A stretch of 5,505 nucleotides of DNA from JAZGDL01 sp036477795 (GTDB lineage: Bacteria > Planctomycetota > Phycisphaerae > UBA1845), in NCBI GenBank assembly GCA_036477795.1, contig JAZGDL010000155.1:1-5505 (forward strand). Direction: 5' to 3'. The notes under the pieces are model-generated. The model searched no databases and was not told the origin of the DNA. It saw only the letters and a list, made by a program, of their open reading frames with translations. A program made the translations under genes and the position numbers. Within the stretch, counting starts at the first letter, position 1. Every line of letters starts with the position of its first letter. Positions 3,603 through 5,505 of the stretch are shown piece after piece.

Positions 3603-5505
3603 GATCGATAGCCGCGGCGAAGTCCTGCATGACTGCGGCTTCGGCCGGCCCGGCCAATTGCGACGCACCCAGAGTCGCATCGGCCAGCGAAGCGCGCTCC
3701 CCGTCGCTCATAACTTCGTTGGTCCACTGAACCATGGACGACAGCCCAATCACAGGTCCCGGGGCCGGAATGGGTTCAGGGTTCGGGGCCGGGTCCCCGG
3801 TGAAACAATCGTAGAAGAGGTCGGCGTCATGGTCGTCCACGTCGTTGTCGCGGTCGAAGTCCAAAAGTTCGCACGACCGGGGCAACTGACTGCCCGAATT
3901 GGCGCACGGCTCGATCTTGGCGAAGTCATTCATGTCCACGTCCCCGTCCCGGTCGTAATCCCCCATGCTGATCACAGGTTCGCTAACCGTCACAGTGGCC
4001 GTGTAGATGTCACCCGGCGTCAAACCTGCGTTCTCTCGCGGAAGCGGATCTACCGACGCCAGCGTCCACTCCCGCAGGTCGGTCCAGATGGGATGAAAGA
4101 GGCCGTATCCGGCGCTGTTGCTGGTGGCCGTCATTCCGGAGTAATCACCGATGAAGATGGTGCTTCCAAGGGGTTCGGTTCCGGTACTCGACAAGGCGTC
4201 GCTGACGATGATCGGCTCTTCCCAGGTGACGCCACCGTCGAGGGAGTAGGCGAACTTGATCTGGTAGATCACGTTGGCGTCACAAGGGTTGCCGACCCCG
4301 GGTAGGTCGGTGGCATTATCAATTGTGGTGTCGAAGAACATGACACCGACTCGGCCTTCTTCGTCCACGGCGATCCAGGGAAAGAACTGCAAAGGGAAAT
4401 GACGACCGCAGGGGACAGGAGCGTCCGGCTCCGGGTCAATACACGTTACGGGGGTTGGGAAGTCGTTCCCGAGATCAACGTTAACCGGGGTGGACCAGGT
4501 TATCGTTTCTCCAGGAAGGGTCGAGACCCGCCCGCGCACCACGTAGATGTTGGAGTCGACAGTGCGGGTGGTGTCACAGTCGAAAGGGCTCTCGCTAACC
4601 CCGCCGGGGGGTTCCTCAGCGGGGTAGGCCACGTAGATGGTTCCCCCGCGCCCGCACAAGTCCGTGGGATCATTGCGATCTACCGCAATCGAAGCGAACG
4701 GAGTCATCGTGAAATTAAGGGCGAATGGGACCAGGGTCGAGCCCAAAAAGGCGCTCTTCGAGAGTCCGCGGTATCCCCCCTCAACGATCGGCGTGGCGCA
4801 GGTGTCTCCCTCGTCGCAGGTGCTCGAGCCCGCCGTTGGGAGTGGCGGTTTGAAGTCAAGGAGGTCGCCAGGCGTATTATCGTTCCATTCCCCGCGGCGG
4901 TAGCGGATCTGGTCTCCGAGGACCGCACCAGAGGCGTCTCTGGCTCCCCTTGGTTGCGTCCAGGCGACGTTGATCTCTCCCTCGCGCCCGACGGCGATCC
5001 CCGTGTCGAATGCAGTTATACCCTCTTCGAAAGACTCAGGTGCCCCGCTGGGAACGAATGCCAGCTCCTGAGCCACCACGCAAGGTAAACCCTGCGCGCA
5101 CGGCGAAAGCGCGGGGTTAATGAAGTCACACCCGGCGCATCGCGACGCCCACAGGCGAGCCCCCGCGTTAACAAGGTACACATCTTCGGTGAACGAGCTA
5201 GCCGCCATTTTAGCCAGGTCAGCAAGAACGGCACCGGGAAGATAAGCGACCTCCCAACCTGTTACGGGGTCGCCCCAACGCAGCCTTGCAAAGAAGTTCC
5301 CACGACCGACGTCAAACGCGGCAAGGTAAAGGTACTTGCCGCCGCCCGCCGAGCCTCCGGCAGCCGTTGCGGGATCCGCTTGCAATGTACCAAGAAAGGT
5401 GAAGCAGGGGTTGGCCGGGTCTACCGGGTTGAAGGTGAGGTCGTCGCGATTGAAGCTGTGGCCTTGGACCAAGCAGTCGAAGCCCGGATCGCAACTCAGG
5501 TCGCA
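3598..5505 (-). CDS. Secreted BNR/sialidase-like beta-propeller protein with dockerin-like domain (5' end beyond window)
   Basis: The frame is open to the right edge, so the visible 635 residues lack the N-terminus; a TTG at 5472 could be read as a start but the sequence before it (CDLSCDPGFDC) is coding-like. Numbered from the edge, residues about 55-510 show strands typical of sialidase/BNR propellers: GIAVGREGEINVAWTQ (169-184), ASIAVDRND (271-279), PWIAVDEEGRVGVMFFDT (376-393), an Asp-box YSLDGGVTW (420-428) and IGDYSGM followed by FHPIWTDLRE (452-479). Residues 515-567 are a dockerin-like pair of calcium loops (GDYDRDGDVDMND, 515-527; DFDRDNDVDDHD, 549-560) with C534, C545 and C567. A Pro-rich linker and an Ala-rich tail end in AAAIDP. 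It is probably exported. Sialidase activity cannot be claimed: only one clear Asp-box is visible and the catalytic Arg triad cannot be assigned by eye. Many proteins of this fold only bind. It lies upstream of the FG-GAP gene with the same tail type, likely in one operon. Confidence 0.88.
   Translation of the reverse strand, partial: CDLSCDPGFDCLVQGHSFNRDDLTFNPVDPANPCFTFLGTLQADPATAAGGSAGGGKYLYLAAFDVGRGNFFARLRWGDPVTGWEVAYLPGAVLADLAKMAASSFTEDVYLVNAGARLWASRCAGCDFINPALSPCAQGLPCVVAQELAFVPSGAPESFEEGITAFDTGIAVGREGEINVAWTQPRGARDASGAVLGDQIRYRRGEWNDNTPGDLLDFKPPLPTAGSSTCDEGDTCATPIVEGGYRGLSKSAFLGSTLVPFALNFTMTPFASIAVDRNDPTDLCGRGGTIYVAYPAEEPPGGVSESPFDCDTTRTVDSNIYVVRGRVSTLPGETITWSTPVNVDLGNDFPTPVTCIDPEPDAPVPCGRHFPLQFFPWIAVDEEGRVGVMFFDTTIDNATDLPGVGNPCDANVIYQIKFAYSLDGGVTWEEPIIVSDALSSTGTEPLGSTIFIGDYSGMTATSNSAGYGLFHPIWTDLREWTLASVDPLPRENAGLTPGDIYTATVTVSEPVISMGDYDRDGDVDMNDFAKIEPCANSGSQLPRSCELLDFDRDNDVDDHDADLFYDCFTGDPAPNPEPIPAPGPVIGLSSMVQWTNEVMSDGERASLADATLGASQLAGPAEAAVMQDFAAAIDP

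Noticed and set aside
3577..4305. Plus-strand open frame of 242 codons over the 3' end of the sialidase-like gene
   Set aside because: Antisense to clear dockerin-like and propeller motifs. Its runs of V and H residues mirror the Asp-rich calcium loops on the other strand.
4399..5088. Plus-strand open frame of 229 codons
   Set aside because: Antisense shadow of the sialidase-like gene; no ribosome site and no recognisable domain.

Overview
The window looks like a piece of a Planctomycetota chromosome, perhaps of the Phycisphaerae type. This is inferred from gene style, not from a database match. All three convincing genes lie on the minus strand. Two are large exported-type proteins that end in the same paired calcium-loop (dockerin-like/EF-hand-like) tail with a Cys-Cys spacer, which is typical of planctomycete extracellular proteins. 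The DNA is GC-rich, so the plus strand carries several long spurious open frames antisense to the real genes.

Layout, in the direction of minus-strand transcription (right to left): (1) 5505-3598, the 3' part of a gene for a secreted, BNR/sialidase-like beta-propeller protein with an Asp-box, a dockerin-like domain and an Ala-rich tail; its 5' end is outside the window. (2) A 56-nt gap with two overlapping, mutually exclusive hairpins. One belongs to a 22-bp palindromic repeat that also supplies the stop codon of gene 1. (3) 3541-1790, a complete 583-aa secreted protein with seven FG-GAP/integrin-alpha-type repeats (a predicted seven-bladed propeller) and a C-terminal dockerin-like domain, preceded by a strong Shine-Dalgarno sequence. 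(4) 1789-1299, a 491-nt intergenic stretch. It holds a 45-bp tandem duplication of the end of gene 3 including its stop codon, a second and inverted copy of the palindromic repeat, a protein-like open stretch with no convincing start, a good sigma70-type promoter with a palindrome over its -35 box, and a leader of about 220 nt. (5) 1298-1, the first 432 codons of threonyl-tRNA synthetase (thrS), apparently starting at CTG and carrying a Cys-rich insertion of roughly 75 residues in the catalytic core.

The two exported proteins are probably co-transcribed and act outside the cytoplasm, in binding or surface display; their substrates cannot be read from the sequence. thrS is a housekeeping gene with its own promoter and no evident functional link to them. 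No mobile-element gene, CRISPR array, tRNA or rRNA was seen. The least explained material is the repeat-rich 3' end of the propeller gene, the matching inverted palindromes on either side of it, and the insertion in ThrRS.
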